DNA of 64,000 nt, taken from Lachnospiraceae bacterium. Its GTDB lineage: Bacteria; Bacillota; Clostridia; Lachnospirales; Lachnospiraceae. The number at the start of each line of letters is the position of its first letter. Position 1 is the first letter of the stretch. A program made the translations under genes and the position numbers. The DNA is taken from assembly GCA_017520425.1 (NCBI GenBank), contig JAFXFO010000021.1:1-64000 (forward strand). Direction: 5' to 3'. The notes under the pieces were generated by a model that saw only the letters and a program-made list of their open reading frames with translations, searched no databases and was not told the origin of the DNA. Shown here one piece after another: positions 23,988-32,206 of this stretch.

Positions 23988-25349
23988 ATGAAACGCAGCA
24001 GTAAATTAAGGGGAATGATTTTAGCAGGTGTGCTCAGTCTGGCACTGGCAGGCTGTGGCAATCAGACACAGAAGACCGAGGCGGAGTCCGGGGTGCAGGA
24101 GCAGGTGGAAAGTACAGAAGGAACCGAAGGCGTAAAGGAAGCCCAAACAGTTGAGGACACAAAGGTAGTGAAGACAGTGACAGAAGCAGAAACACGGGAA
24201 GAAACGGTACAGACACCTCCTGTGGAGCTGGCAGCAGGCTTTGATGAAGAATTTGTATTGAAACCCGGCGAAATATTATATGTAGGACGTGAGGGCATCC
24301 GTATTAGCTTGGACAGAATTGAATATGATGAATATGGTACTTTATTTGTGTACATACTTGGCATTGACGGAAAAGAGATTACCGGTTATGGATTTGCCGG
24401 TATAGAAGTAGACAATCAGATCAGTCAGGATGAGTTTACGGAAAACAGAGTATGCTGTATCGGAGCCGAGGAAGATAAGAGTGTAACACTGATGATTACT
24501 TCCGGTACAATCGTTCCGGAGCCTATAATATTAAGCGGTAATGCAGCAGATACTTATGTGACGACTAAGCCGGAATATGTAGAGAATGATAAAATGATTC
24601 TTTTCCTGGCGGAAGAGGTTAAAGTATACGGAAACACCATGGAATTGTTGGAGAAACTGGTTGCCATTGCAGAAAAAGAGTCCGGACTCTATATGGACAA
24701 TGATACTCCTTTTGCAGAGCGTAGCGGAAATTCTACAGATTGGCTGTATGGACAGCAGACATTTCAGGGAGTGGACCCCACCGGTGAAAAATTTCATGTT
24801 TATGTAGTTAGTCATGATGTATGTACACCTTGTGCTTTGGGAAGTGGAGTGGTACTCAATCCCCAGGATTTAGAGATTGAGGCCGGAGCCGGTGATGTAA
24901 TGCTCCACGAAACCTTGCATTGTCTGCAAATGTTGAATGGTGTGCAGATGGACAGTATTATGGATGAAGGCTTTGCTACTTATATGACGGGCCGCATTTG
25001 TGATAAGGATGAAGAAATGAACTTCAATTTCGATGCAACCATGAACTATTCTTATTATGATAGAAAGATTACCAAAGAAAACGCAGAAGAGATTTTCTGC
25101 GAAGTAAAGGAAGATAACTGGGAAAACTATCTGTACGGTTTCCGATTTATAACGTATCTATATGAAACTTATGGGGAGGATATTTTTATCAAAATTTTGA
25201 AGGATGCATCTCCACAGGATACAATTGCAGACACCGGTTTAAGTGCAAAAGAAGTGGTAGCGTATATCAAAGGAAATACCTCGGATACAGTGTTTGAAGA
25301 TTTTGCAGTGTGGTTGGAGAAGAATAAGTCCCGATTCAGTGGAAATTAA
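23988..25349 (+). CDS. Lipoprotein zinc metallopeptidase-like protein (paralogue 3)
   Basis: A 453-residue exported lipoprotein. The signal peptide MKRSSKLRGMILAGVLSLALAG ends in a lipobox with cysteine 23 (LAGC). A Glu/Thr-rich linker (to about residue 80) leads to a beta-rich domain and then a gluzincin-like site: HETLH at about residues 306-310 and DEGFATYMTG about 20 residues later, whose glutamate would be the third zinc ligand. Homologues at 52566 and 53951 share the FDEEF start, VGR segment, SGN-A/E-D-Y motif and active site. ATG 23988 follows GAATGAGGGA. It stands alone between a candidate ECF promoter and a terminator. Substrate unknown; cell-surface proteolysis is inferred. Confidence 0.82.
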   Translation: MKRSSKLRGMILAGVLSLALAGCGNQTQKTEAESGVQEQVESTEGTEGVKEAQTVEDTKVVKTVTEAETREETVQTPPVELAAGFDEEFVLKPGEILYVGREGIRISLDRIEYDEYGTLFVYILGIDGKEITGYGFAGIEVDNQISQDEFTENRVCCIGAEEDKSVTLMITSGTIVPEPIILSGNAADTYVTTKPEYVENDKMILFLAEEVKVYGNTMELLEKLVAIAEKESGLYMDNDTPFAERSGNSTDWLYGQQTFQGVDPTGEKFHVYVVSHDVCTPCALGSGVVLNPQDLEIEAGAGDVMLHETLHCLQMLNGVQMDSIMDEGFATYMTGRICDKDEEMNFNFDATMNYSYYDRKITKENAEEIFCEVKEDNWENYLYGFRFITYLYETYGEDIFIKILKDASPQDTIADTGLSAKEVVAYIKGNTSDTVFEDFAVWLEKNKSRFSGN

Positions 25350-25392
25350 TGTATGTCATCATTGTATACGGATATTTGCTTAATATGTGGGA

Positions 25393-25420
25393 AAAGGTCG
25401 CGAGAGCGGCCTTTTCTTTG
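25393..25420 (+). terminator. Intrinsic terminator after metallopeptidase 3
   Basis: AAAAGGTCGC and GCGGCCTTTT flank a short GAGA loop and end in a T-rich run (TTTTCTTTG). Confidence 0.85.
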
Positions 25421-25451
25421 TGCAATAACAGGCAAAGCAGCTTTTGCTTCC

Positions 25452-25500
25452 GGTCAACAATACTTTATCTGTTGACCATTTACGAAACTAATGATATAAT
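25452..25500 (+). promoter_or_regulatory. Promoter with overlapping palindromic operator, acyl-CoA synthetase gene
   Basis: TTGACC (25472-25477), 17-bp spacer and TATAAT (25495-25500) form a strong promoter. The -35 box is the right arm of an inverted repeat GGTCAACA-N10-TGTTGACC (25452-25477). Binding there would block RNA polymerase, so the gene is probably under repressor control. Confidence 0.8.
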
Positions 25501-25566
25501 TCGATTTAGTGGTTAAAAGCGTTAAAGCATTAAAATATTTTAAACTACGCTTGAAAGGAAAAAGTT

Positions 25567-27201
25567 ATGCCTATTACAGAGTTTTTAGAGAGAAATGCCA
25601 GACAGTATCCTACAGATGTATGTCTGGTAGAGATTAACCCTGAGATTCAGGAAGACAGAAGAGTTACCTGGAAAGAATATGAACTGATTGAGCCCAGCCC
25701 CAAGACCAGCTATCGCAGAGAGATTACCTGGAGCGTGTTCAATGAGAAGGCCAACCGTTTTGCCAATCTGCTTTTACAGCGTGGTATCAAGAAGGGGGAC
25801 AAGGTTGCCATCCTTATGATGAACGGTTTGGAGTGGCTTCCCATTTACTTCGGTATTTTGAAGACCGGTGCCTTGGCAGTGCCCTTGAACTTCCGCTATT
25901 CTTCCGATGAAATTGAATATTGTGTAAAGCTTGCAGAGGCGGATGTTTTGGTGTTTGGACCTTCTTTCATCGGACGTGTGGAGGAGATTGCAGACCGTAT
26001 CAGCAAGGGTAGATTGCTTATTTATGTAGGTGAGGGCTGTCCCGGTTTTGCAGATGATTATAATTCACTGGCAGCCAACTGTTCCAGCCAGTCGCCGGCC
26101 ATCCCTATTTTTGAGGATGATGATGCAGCCATTTACTTTTCTTCGGGAACCACCGGTTTCCCTAAGGCGATTTTACATAAGCATCGCAGTCTGACCCACT
26201 CCTGCTTAGTGGAGCAGAATCACCATGGTCAGCAGAAGGACGATGTATTCCTTTGCATCCCTCCCCTGTACCATACAGGTGCTAAGATGCACTGGTTCGG
26301 AAGCCTGTTATCAGGAAGTAAGGCGATTTTACTTAAGGGTACCAAGCCGGAATTTATCTTAGATGCAGTTTCTAAGGAAAAGTGTACCATTGTATGGTTG
26401 CTGGTGCCTTGGGCTCAGGATATTTTGGAAGCCATCGAAAGTGGCAAAGTAAATTTGGCAGATTATGAATTAGATCAGTGGAGACTGATGCATATTGGTG
26501 CACAGCCGGTTCCCCAGAGTCTGATTAAGAAGTGGAAGAGTATTTTCCCGAACCATGCTTACGATACCAACTATGGTTTGTCCGAGTCCATCGGACCCGG
26601 TTGTGTGCATTTGGGTGTGGAGAACATCCATAAGGTAGGTGCAATCGGTAAGGCCGGTTATGGTTGGGAAGTAAAAATTGTAGATGAAAAGCGTAATACC
26701 GTAGCGAAGGGCGATGTTGGCGAGTTGGCAGTAAAGGGACCCGGTGTGATGACCTGTTACTACCATGATGAGAAGGCCACTAATGAAGTTCTTGGTGACG
26801 GCTGGCTCTTTACCGGTGATATGGCACAGGAGGACGAGGACGGCTTTATCTTCTTAGTAGACCGTAAGAAGGATGTTATCATCAGTGGTGGTGAGAACCT
26901 GTACCCGGTACAGATTGAAGACTTCATTCGTACCAATGATAAGGTACATGACGTAGCGGTTATCGGTTTGGCACATGCCCGTCTGGGTGAGATTCCTGCA
27001 GCCATCATCGAGCTGAAGGAAGGCGAGACCATGACCAAGGAAGAGATGGATGAATACTGCCTGAAGCTTCCCAGATATAAGAGACCTCGCGAAATTATTT
27101 TTGCAGACATTCCCCGTAACCCCACCGGCAAGATTGAGAAGCCGAAGTTACGCGAAATGTACGGCGCGAATAAATTGATCGCTGACCAGAACCTGGGTTA
27201 A
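25567..27201 (+). CDS. AMP-forming acyl-CoA synthetase
   Basis: A 544-residue ANL-superfamily ligase that activates a carboxylic acid to its CoA thioester. The P-loop-like motif YFSSGTTGFPKAI begins near residue 189; TNYGLSES (about 336) is the adenine/acyl pocket motif, GWLFTGDMAQEDEDGF is the hinge aspartate region, and GGENLYPVQIED with the C-terminal NPTGKIEK lysine complete the set. Substrate is not determined: the family includes fatty, aromatic and branched-chain acid ligases. Its position 372 bp before iorAB, whose products are aryl- or indolylacetyl-CoA, suggests it works on arylacetic or branched acids. A repressor-type operator overlaps its promoter. Confidence 0.9.
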   Translation: MPITEFLERNARQYPTDVCLVEINPEIQEDRRVTWKEYELIEPSPKTSYRREITWSVFNEKANRFANLLLQRGIKKGDKVAILMMNGLEWLPIYFGILKTGALAVPLNFRYSSDEIEYCVKLAEADVLVFGPSFIGRVEEIADRISKGRLLIYVGEGCPGFADDYNSLAANCSSQSPAIPIFEDDDAAIYFSSGTTGFPKAILHKHRSLTHSCLVEQNHHGQQKDDVFLCIPPLYHTGAKMHWFGSLLSGSKAILLKGTKPEFILDAVSKEKCTIVWLLVPWAQDILEAIESGKVNLADYELDQWRLMHIGAQPVPQSLIKKWKSIFPNHAYDTNYGLSESIGPGCVHLGVENIHKVGAIGKAGYGWEVKIVDEKRNTVAKGDVGELAVKGPGVMTCYYHDEKATNEVLGDGWLFTGDMAQEDEDGFIFLVDRKKDVIISGGENLYPVQIEDFIRTNDKVHDVAVIGLAHARLGEIPAAIIELKEGETMTKEEMDEYCLKLPRYKRPREIIFADIPRNPTGKIEKPKLREMYGANKLIADQNLG

Positions 27202-27202
27202 T

Positions 27203-27335
27203 TGTTTGGACAGCAGAAATATGAAGAAACAGACCGAGCAAGCTTGCTTGTAGAGGGCTGTTTATGAATATTTCTATTGGACGAATTTCGTCCAACGAGG
27301 AACGCCGAAGGCGTTTCGAGTCTGGTGTCCAAACA
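27203..27335 (+). repeat. Structured intergenic element, copy C
   Basis: Third relative of the elements at 2614 and 5915. Outer arms TGTTTGGACA (27203-27212) and TGTCCAAACA (27326-27335) are perfect. Inside are AAATAT..AAACAG / CTGTTT..ATATTT around GCAAGCTTGC, a stem TTGGACGAA/TTCGTCCAA (27277-27295), and the hairpin AACGCC-GAA-GGCGTT (27301-27315) followed by TCGAGT. All stems sit in the same order as in the other copies but with different base pairs. Confidence 0.65.
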
Positions 27336-27358
27336 TTGAGCAAAACATAATACTTTAT

Positions 27359-27375
27359 TTCCTAATCTTTAGGAA
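27359..27375 (+). other. Short perfect hairpin
   Basis: TTCCTAA-TCT-TTAGGAA, 7-bp stem with a three-base loop, between element C and the iorA leader structure. No T run follows directly, so it is not a clear terminator. Confidence 0.5.
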
Positions 27376-27389
27376 TCGACACTATACAT

Positions 27390-27512
27390 ATCACGTAATA
27401 CACCGTATAAAAGAACAGACGCCGACGCTTTGTATGACAGAGGCGGACACTTGTGTCCGACATTCGGCATACAAAAGCGAGGTGAATGTTTTTTATCCGG
27501 TGTGTGAGTGAT
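27390..27512 (+). ncRNA. Structured iorA leader RNA, possible riboswitch or attenuator
   Basis: A compact nest of inverted repeats: ATCAC..ATACACCG (27390-27405) pairs with CGGTGTGT..GTGAT (27498-27512); CGCTTTGTATG (27426-27436) pairs with CATACAAAAGCG (27468-27479, one bulge); CGGACAC/GTGTCCG (27444-27459) forms the tip. CACC at 27401-27404 can instead pair with GGTG at 27481-27484, just before a TTTTTT run at 27489-27494, giving a terminator-like alternative. Mutually exclusive pairings of one segment are typical of transcription-controlling leaders. I do not recognise a known class. Confidence 0.5.
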
Positions 27513-27526
27513 TGGTATAGTGGAGA

Positions 27527-27542
27527 TTCCGGAGGTCCGGAA
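27527..27542 (+). promoter_or_regulatory. Perfect palindrome before iorA
   Basis: TTCCGGA-GG-TCCGGAA, 7-bp arms, 32 bp before the iorA start codon. It could be an operator or a small hairpin near the ribosome site. Confidence 0.45.
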
Positions 27543-27573
27543 GTTGAAACGATAAATAGAAAGGAACAAAAAC

Positions 27574-29313
27574 ATGAGCGAAACAAAAATTATGTTAGGT
27601 AATGAGGCCATCGCCCGTGGCGCATTTGAAGCAGGTGTGAAGGTATCTGCAGCGTATCCCGGCACCCCCAGTACCGAAATCAGTGAAAATATTGTAAATT
27701 ATCCGGAGATTTACGCAGAGTGGTCTCCCAATGAGAAGGTAGCTATGGAAGTAGCTATCGGTGCATCCATCAGCGGTGTACGTGCTATGGCAAGCATGAA
27801 GCATGTAGGTGTAAACGTAGCAAGCGACCCCCTTTATACCATTTCATATGCCGGTGTAAACGGTGGTTTGGTATTGGTGGCTGCAGACGACCCGGGCCTC
27901 TATTCTTCCCAGAACGAGCAGGATACCAGATGCGTGGCAAGAGCTGCCATGGTACCCGTGCTGGAGCCTTCTGATTCCCAGGAAGCAAAGGATTTCATGA
28001 AGTATGCCTTTGATTTGTCCGAGAAGTACGATACCCCTATTATTTTACGTACCACCACACGTTTGTCCCACTCTCAGGGTCCTGTTACCCTGGAGGAAAG
28101 ATGCGAGCCCATGGACATTCCTTATGAGAGAAATGTAAGCAAGTTCGTTATGATGCCCGGTAATGCAAAGGGCCGTCATGTATTTGTAGAAAAGCGCTTA
28201 AAGGATATGGCAGAAGATGCTTGCACCATGCCTATCAACAAGGTGGAAATGAACGATACTAAGGTTGGTTTCATCACCAGCGGTATTGCTTATCAGTATG
28301 TGAAGGAAGCTTGTCCTAATGCGTCCGTACTGAAGCTTGGTTTGGTTCATCCATTGCCTCGCAAGTTAATCGAAGAGTTTGCTTCCAAGGTAGAAACTCT
28401 TTACATATTTGAAGAATTAGAGCCTGTATTTGAAGAGCAGATTAAGTCCTGGGGCATCAAGTGCATCGGTAAGGAAATCTTCACCGTACAGGGCGAATAC
28501 AGTGCAAACATGCTTCGTAAAGCTGTTCTTAAGGAGGAAGAGGAGATTAAGGCAGCAGCGCAGGTGCCTGCAAGACCTCCCATTCTTTGCCCGGGCTGTC
28601 CTCACAGAAGCGTATACTCTGTGCTGAACAAACTGAAAATCCACGCTGCAGGCGATATCGGATGCTACACCTTGGGTGCAGTAGCGCCTCTTAGCGTGGT
28701 AGATACCACCGTTTGTATGGGTGCAAGTATTTCTACCCTTCATGGTATGGAGAAAGCAAAGGGTAAGGACTATATCAAGAACTGGGTGGCAGTAATCGGT
28801 GATTCTACCTTTATGCACACCGGTGTGAACTCCCTTATGAACATGGTATACAACCAGGGTACCGGAACCGTCATGATTTTGGATAACTCTACCACCGGTA
28901 TGACCGGTCATCAGGACCATGCAGCAACCGGTAAGACTTTAATGGGCGAGACCGTACCCGCTATCAATATTTTTGAACTTTGCAAGGCTATGGGCATCAA
29001 GAATGTAGTAGAAGTAAATGCATTCGACACCGTAACTCTTGAGAAGGTTATCAAGGAAGAAGTGGCAAAGGATGAAGTATCTGTCATCATTACCAAGTCT
29101 CCCTGCGTGCTCTTAAAGGGCAATAAATTTACTACCAAATGTGTTCCCGTTCCCGAGAAGTGTAAGAAGTGCGGCATGTGCTTAAAGCCCGGCTGTCCGG
29201 CACTGACCAAGAACGCAGACGGCACCATCTCCATCGATGCAACCATGTGTAATGGATGTGGATTGTGTAAGGGAATTTGTAAATTTGACGCCATTGAGAC
29301 AGTGGAGGTGTAA
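27574..29313 (+). CDS. iorA: Indolepyruvate ferredoxin oxidoreductase, alpha subunit
   Basis: A 579-residue TPP and Fe-S enzyme subunit that oxidatively decarboxylates aryl pyruvates (from Trp, Phe, Tyr) to aryl-acetyl-CoA, reducing ferredoxin. It starts MLGNEAIARGAFEAGVKVSAAYPGTPSTEI, typical of IorA; the TPP domain has GDIGCYTLG, MGASIS and IGDSTFMHTG around residues 360-430; two [4Fe-4S] motifs CKKCGMCLKPGCP and CNGCGLCKGICKF close the C terminus. It is 2 bp from iorB. A structured leader lies upstream. Working in reverse with an acyl-CoA synthetase it could make aromatic amino acids from arylacetates; direction is not decidable here. Confidence 0.95.
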   Translation: MSETKIMLGNEAIARGAFEAGVKVSAAYPGTPSTEISENIVNYPEIYAEWSPNEKVAMEVAIGASISGVRAMASMKHVGVNVASDPLYTISYAGVNGGLVLVAADDPGLYSSQNEQDTRCVARAAMVPVLEPSDSQEAKDFMKYAFDLSEKYDTPIILRTTTRLSHSQGPVTLEERCEPMDIPYERNVSKFVMMPGNAKGRHVFVEKRLKDMAEDACTMPINKVEMNDTKVGFITSGIAYQYVKEACPNASVLKLGLVHPLPRKLIEEFASKVETLYIFEELEPVFEEQIKSWGIKCIGKEIFTVQGEYSANMLRKAVLKEEEEIKAAAQVPARPPILCPGCPHRSVYSVLNKLKIHAAGDIGCYTLGAVAPLSVVDTTVCMGASISTLHGMEKAKGKDYIKNWVAVIGDSTFMHTGVNSLMNMVYNQGTGTVMILDNSTTGMTGHQDHAATGKTLMGETVPAINIFELCKAMGIKNVVEVNAFDTVTLEKVIKEEVAKDEVSVIITKSPCVLLKGNKFTTKCVPVPEKCKKCGMCLKPGCPALTKNADGTISIDATMCNGCGLCKGICKFDAIETVEV

Positions 29314-29315
29314 GA

Positions 29316-29885
29316 ATGAAGACAAAGAATATTATGATTGTAGGTGTTGGTGGACAGGGAACCCTTCTCACCAGCCGTATCTTAGGTGGTATCACCGTAG
29401 ATGCAGGATATGATGTAAAGCTTTCCGAGGTGCACGGTATGGCACAGCGTGGCGGTAGCGTAGTTACCTTTGTACGTTATGGCGAAAAGGTGGCAGAACC
29501 CATCGTAGAAGAAGGTCAGGCAGATGTACTTATCGCTTTTGAGAAGCTGGAGGCACTGCGTTATGCACACTTTTTGAAGAAGGATGGTGCTATCGTGGTA
29601 AACGACCATCGCATCGACCCCATGCCCGTAGTAACCGGTGCGGCAGAATATCCGGAAAACATTATCGAGAATCTGGCAAAGGAACACAGTGTATATAGTG
29701 TGAATGCTATGGACGAAGCTCTGAAGCTGGGCAACTCCAGAGTATTCAATATTATCGTACTTGGTGTAGCTGCAAAGCATATGGACTTCTCTAAGGAAGC
29801 GTGGCTTCAGGTTATCGAAAAAACCGTGCCCCCCAAGACTGTGGAAATCAACAAAAAAGCATTCTTGCTTGGTTTTGAAAGCTAA
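29316..29885 (+). CDS. iorB: Indolepyruvate ferredoxin oxidoreductase, beta subunit
   Basis: The 189-residue gamma-type catalytic-core subunit of the indolepyruvate oxidoreductase. It has the family N terminus IMIVGVGGQGTLLTSRILGG and EVHGMAQRGGSVVTFVRYG, the conserved core shared with POR gamma subunits. Stop and start of iorA and iorB are separated by 2 bp, so the subunits are made together in the cytoplasm. A terminator follows. Identity is secure; the preferred 2-oxoacid (indolepyruvate, phenylpyruvate or 4-hydroxyphenylpyruvate) cannot be told from sequence. Confidence 0.95.
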   Translation: MKTKNIMIVGVGGQGTLLTSRILGGITVDAGYDVKLSEVHGMAQRGGSVVTFVRYGEKVAEPIVEEGQADVLIAFEKLEALRYAHFLKKDGAIVVNDHRIDPMPVVTGAAEYPENIIENLAKEHSVYSVNAMDEALKLGNSRVFNIIVLGVAAKHMDFSKEAWLQVIEKTVPPKTVEINKKAFLLGFES

Positions 29886-29890
29886 GAAAA

Positions 29891-29935
29891 ACAAACAGCC
29901 CCATTGCCGGCCTGGGTGATGGGGCTTGTTGTTTG
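29891..29935 (+). terminator. Intrinsic terminator after iorB
   Basis: AACAAACAGCCCCAT and ATGGGGCTTGTTGTT form a long stem with a GC core around a 14-base loop; the descending arm is T-rich and ends TTGTTTGG. Confidence 0.85.
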
Positions 29936-30430
29936 GTAAATAGGAGCCTGGGAAAGGCTTTTATGATTGAGTGACAGATAGATTTCCCAAATATATGAAT
30001 GATATCTGTTATATAAACGTCACATTCAGGGAAGGCAACAGATAGAAATTAAAGATAAAAGTATTCTATACGTTAAGAAGAAGCTGTTTTTCAAGAAGAT
30101 GACGGATAGTTTTGGTAAATGAATGCAATCTATCCGCCGTAAAAGCCTATTCTTTCTTGATGGAGACAGATAGATATTATGTTATGGAGATAGCTATCTG
30201 CTATGATAGCTCCGAAACTTTAAAAAGTAGCATATAGAAATTAGAATTATTAAGGATATATATGTCGCGTACCAGAATCAGCATGAGAAAATGACATATA
30301 TAAGTGATAAAATCTAAATATATATATGTCAATTTGAATTTTGAACGTAGATTACAACATATAGTTTTGATGATTTTATGTAATATATATGAAAAATGAT
30401 TATATAGCTGAAACTGGCGTATTTTCGTGG
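29936..30430. other. A+T-rich non-coding gap with short repeated motifs
   Basis: No gene is seen in these 495 bp. The motif ACAGATAGA recurs at about 29972, 30030 and 30164 with near copies (ACGGATAG, CTATCCG, GCTATCTGC), partly as inverted pairs, and ATATATATG occurs several times between 30255 and 30400. These may be regulator sites for the HTH gene downstream or decayed sequence. Confidence 0.45.
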
Positions 30431-30438
30431 GTTTCAAC

Positions 30439-30481
30439 CATGTAAAACACCTTTTACATGCCCAAAATGGCCCATGTAAAA
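30439..30481 (+). promoter_or_regulatory. Operator-like repeat before the HTH membrane protein
   Basis: CATGTAAAA-CACC-TTTTACATG (30439-30460) is a perfect 9-bp-armed inverted repeat and a third CATGTAAAA follows at 30473-30481, about 60-100 bp before the HTH gene. The layout fits an autoregulatory operator. Confidence 0.65.
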
Positions 30482-30542
30482 GCCCTTTGATTGCGAAAAA
30501 TCTTCACTAGGCATATGGTGGGGAAGAAAGGAGATGCAGGAA

Positions 30543-31124
30543 ATGAATCTTGGTTCACAAATCAAAAAATATCGTAGTGAATTGTCAATGTCCCAGGATG
30601 AACTGGCAGAAAAAATCTTTGTTTCACGTCAGTCCATATCCAACTGGGAAAATGACAAGACCTATCCGGATATTAAAAGTTTGTTGCTCCTTAGTGAAGT
30701 TTTCCGGGTGTCCCTTGATCAATTAATCAAAGGAGATTTAGAAATCATGAAAAAAGAAATTGAAAAACAGGACCTTGTAGAATTTGAAAGAGACAGCAAT
30801 ATTTTTACTGTGTTGTTTATAGTGGGGCTGGTAATCACTTTTCCGATGGCTCATTTCTTTGAGTTGGTTGGATTGTTATTGTGTATGCCGGTTTGGATTA
30901 TGGCTTTATATTTTGGTTTCCGCATGGAAAAGAATTATAAGAAATATGACGTTCATACATTCAAAGAAATCAGTGCCTTTATGGAAGGCAAGACATTGGA
31001 TGAAATAGAGAAGATACGAGAATCCGGTAAACGACCTTATCAGACTGTTTTAAAGTTGCTGTTCGGAGCAGTGTCGGCAATCGTTGTCTGCGCACTGATG
31101 GGACTGCTTATAAGTATATTTTAG
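30543..31124 (+). CDS. XRE-family HTH protein with membrane helices
   Basis: A 193-residue protein with an N-terminal Cro/C1-type HTH (IKKYRSELSMSQDELAEKIFVSRQSISNWENDKTYPD, residues 7-43) and C-terminal hydrophobic helices near 90-125 (two close segments) and 170-190, so a membrane-tethered DNA-binding protein. ATG 30543 is used because AGGAG lies ten bases upstream; the ATG three codons earlier touches that site. A triple CATGTAAAA operator lies upstream. The same frame continues past the TAG for another 33 codons (to 31226) in hydrophobic sequence, so a longer ancestral form is possible. Confidence 0.82.
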   Translation: MNLGSQIKKYRSELSMSQDELAEKIFVSRQSISNWENDKTYPDIKSLLLLSEVFRVSLDQLIKGDLEIMKKEIEKQDLVEFERDSNIFTVLFIVGLVITFPMAHFFELVGLLLCMPVWIMALYFGFRMEKNYKKYDVHTFKEISAFMEGKTLDEIEKIRESGKRPYQTVLKLLFGAVSAIVVCALMGLLISIF

Positions 31125-31239
31125 AATACGGAGAAAGGTAGGGCATCAGAATGGAAGTTATTTTATTGTCCGCTGACATCCATTGTATTTGGCGTGCTGA
31201 TGATACCATTGGTGATTATAAAATAGTAGGAGGCGCAAC

Positions 31240-32037
31240 ATGATTATCGATTTTCATACTCATATTTTCCCGGATAAAATAGCGGCACGTTCCATAGAAG
31301 CCTTATCTAAGGTGTCAGGAGTGAAAGCTGCTACGGATGGTACATTGAACGGCCTGTTGGCATCTATGGACAGGTCCGGAGTGGACTTGTCCGTGATTAT
31401 GCCGGTGGTAACCAAACCGGCCCAGTTTGAATCAGTGAATACCTTTGCGGCGAAGGTAAATGAACAGTACGCAGGAAGACTTGTGTCCTTTGGAGGGATT
31501 CACCCGGATAGTGAGGATTATAAAGGGGAACTGAATCGTATTAAAGAGCTGGGACTGCCCGGTATCAAGCTGCATCCGGATTATCAGGGAGTAATGATAG
31601 ATGATGTGCGTTATATGAATATCATTGAGTATGCAGATGAGCTGGATTTGACTATATTGGTGCATGCCGGTATCGATATCGGATTGCCGGAGCCGGTACA
31701 TTGCCCACCGGATAAGGCACGCAAGGTATTGGATGTCCTGAATCCCAAGAAGTTGGTATTAGCCCATATGGGCGGTTGGAAGCAGTGGGAGGAAGTGACA
31801 GAGATGCTGGCAAGCGAGCCGGTGTATCTGGATACTGCCTTTTGCTTTGACTATATGACCCGGGAAATGTTTCTGATGCTTTGTGAAAAGCACGGAACGG
31901 ACAAGATTTTGTTTGCAACAGACTCACCCTGGAGTGATGCTCGCAGGGATATGGAAGTGATTAACGGACTGCCATTATCCCCTACGGAGAAGGATGCAAT
32001 ATTCTCCGGCAATGCAAAGAGACTCTTGAATATATAA
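31240..32037 (+). CDS. Metal-dependent amidohydrolase (amidohydrolase-2/ACMSD-like family)
   Basis: A 265-residue TIM-barrel hydrolase. It begins MIIDFHTHIFPDKIA with the metal-binding HxH, has GGIHPDSEDY and LPGIKLHPDYQG (barrel strand with the lysine/histidine pair near residues 105-115), LTILVHAGIDIG, LVLAHMGGWKQW with a further histidine, and ILFATDSPWSD with the conserved aspartate near residue 227. This fits amidohydrolase family 2 (ACMSD/uronate isomerase side) rather than TatD. AGGAGG-like site GTAGGAGG precedes the ATG. It is alone between the HTH gene and a terminator. Substrate unknown. Confidence 0.88.
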   Translation: MIIDFHTHIFPDKIAARSIEALSKVSGVKAATDGTLNGLLASMDRSGVDLSVIMPVVTKPAQFESVNTFAAKVNEQYAGRLVSFGGIHPDSEDYKGELNRIKELGLPGIKLHPDYQGVMIDDVRYMNIIEYADELDLTILVHAGIDIGLPEPVHCPPDKARKVLDVLNPKKLVLAHMGGWKQWEEVTEMLASEPVYLDTAFCFDYMTREMFLMLCEKHGTDKILFATDSPWSDARRDMEVINGLPLSPTEKDAIFSGNAKRLLNI

Positions 32038-32059
32038 CGAAAATAAATTATTTTTCGAA

Positions 32060-32095
32060 AAACCCTTGCAATTTCAGCGAGGGTTTAATATAATA
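32060..32095 (+). terminator. Probable terminator after the amidohydrolase
   Basis: AAAACCCTTGC and GCGAGGGTTT form a stem with a mismatch around a short loop; the tail is T-poor (TTTAATAT), so efficiency is uncertain. Confidence 0.6.
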
Positions 32096-32110
32096 AAAAT
32101 GCTTTAGCAC

Positions 32111-32170
32111 TATAAAGCGTTACGCTATAAAGTGTTACACTATAAAGCGTTACGCTACAAAGTGTTAATT
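32111..32170 (+). repeat. Four tandem 15-bp palindromic repeats before the symporter
   Basis: Copies start at 32111, 32126, 32141 and 32156 with exact 15-bp period. Copies 1 and 3 are TATAAAGCGTTACGC, copies 2 and 4 TA(T/C)AAAGTGTTA-; the cores AGCGTTACGCT and AGTGTTACACT are 11-bp palindromes. They lie 37 bp upstream of the symporter start and resemble in period the array before marR. Confidence 0.85.
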
Positions 32171-32206
32171 CAACAAAGCGACATAGGGATTGTGGAGGAG
32201 CAGAAC

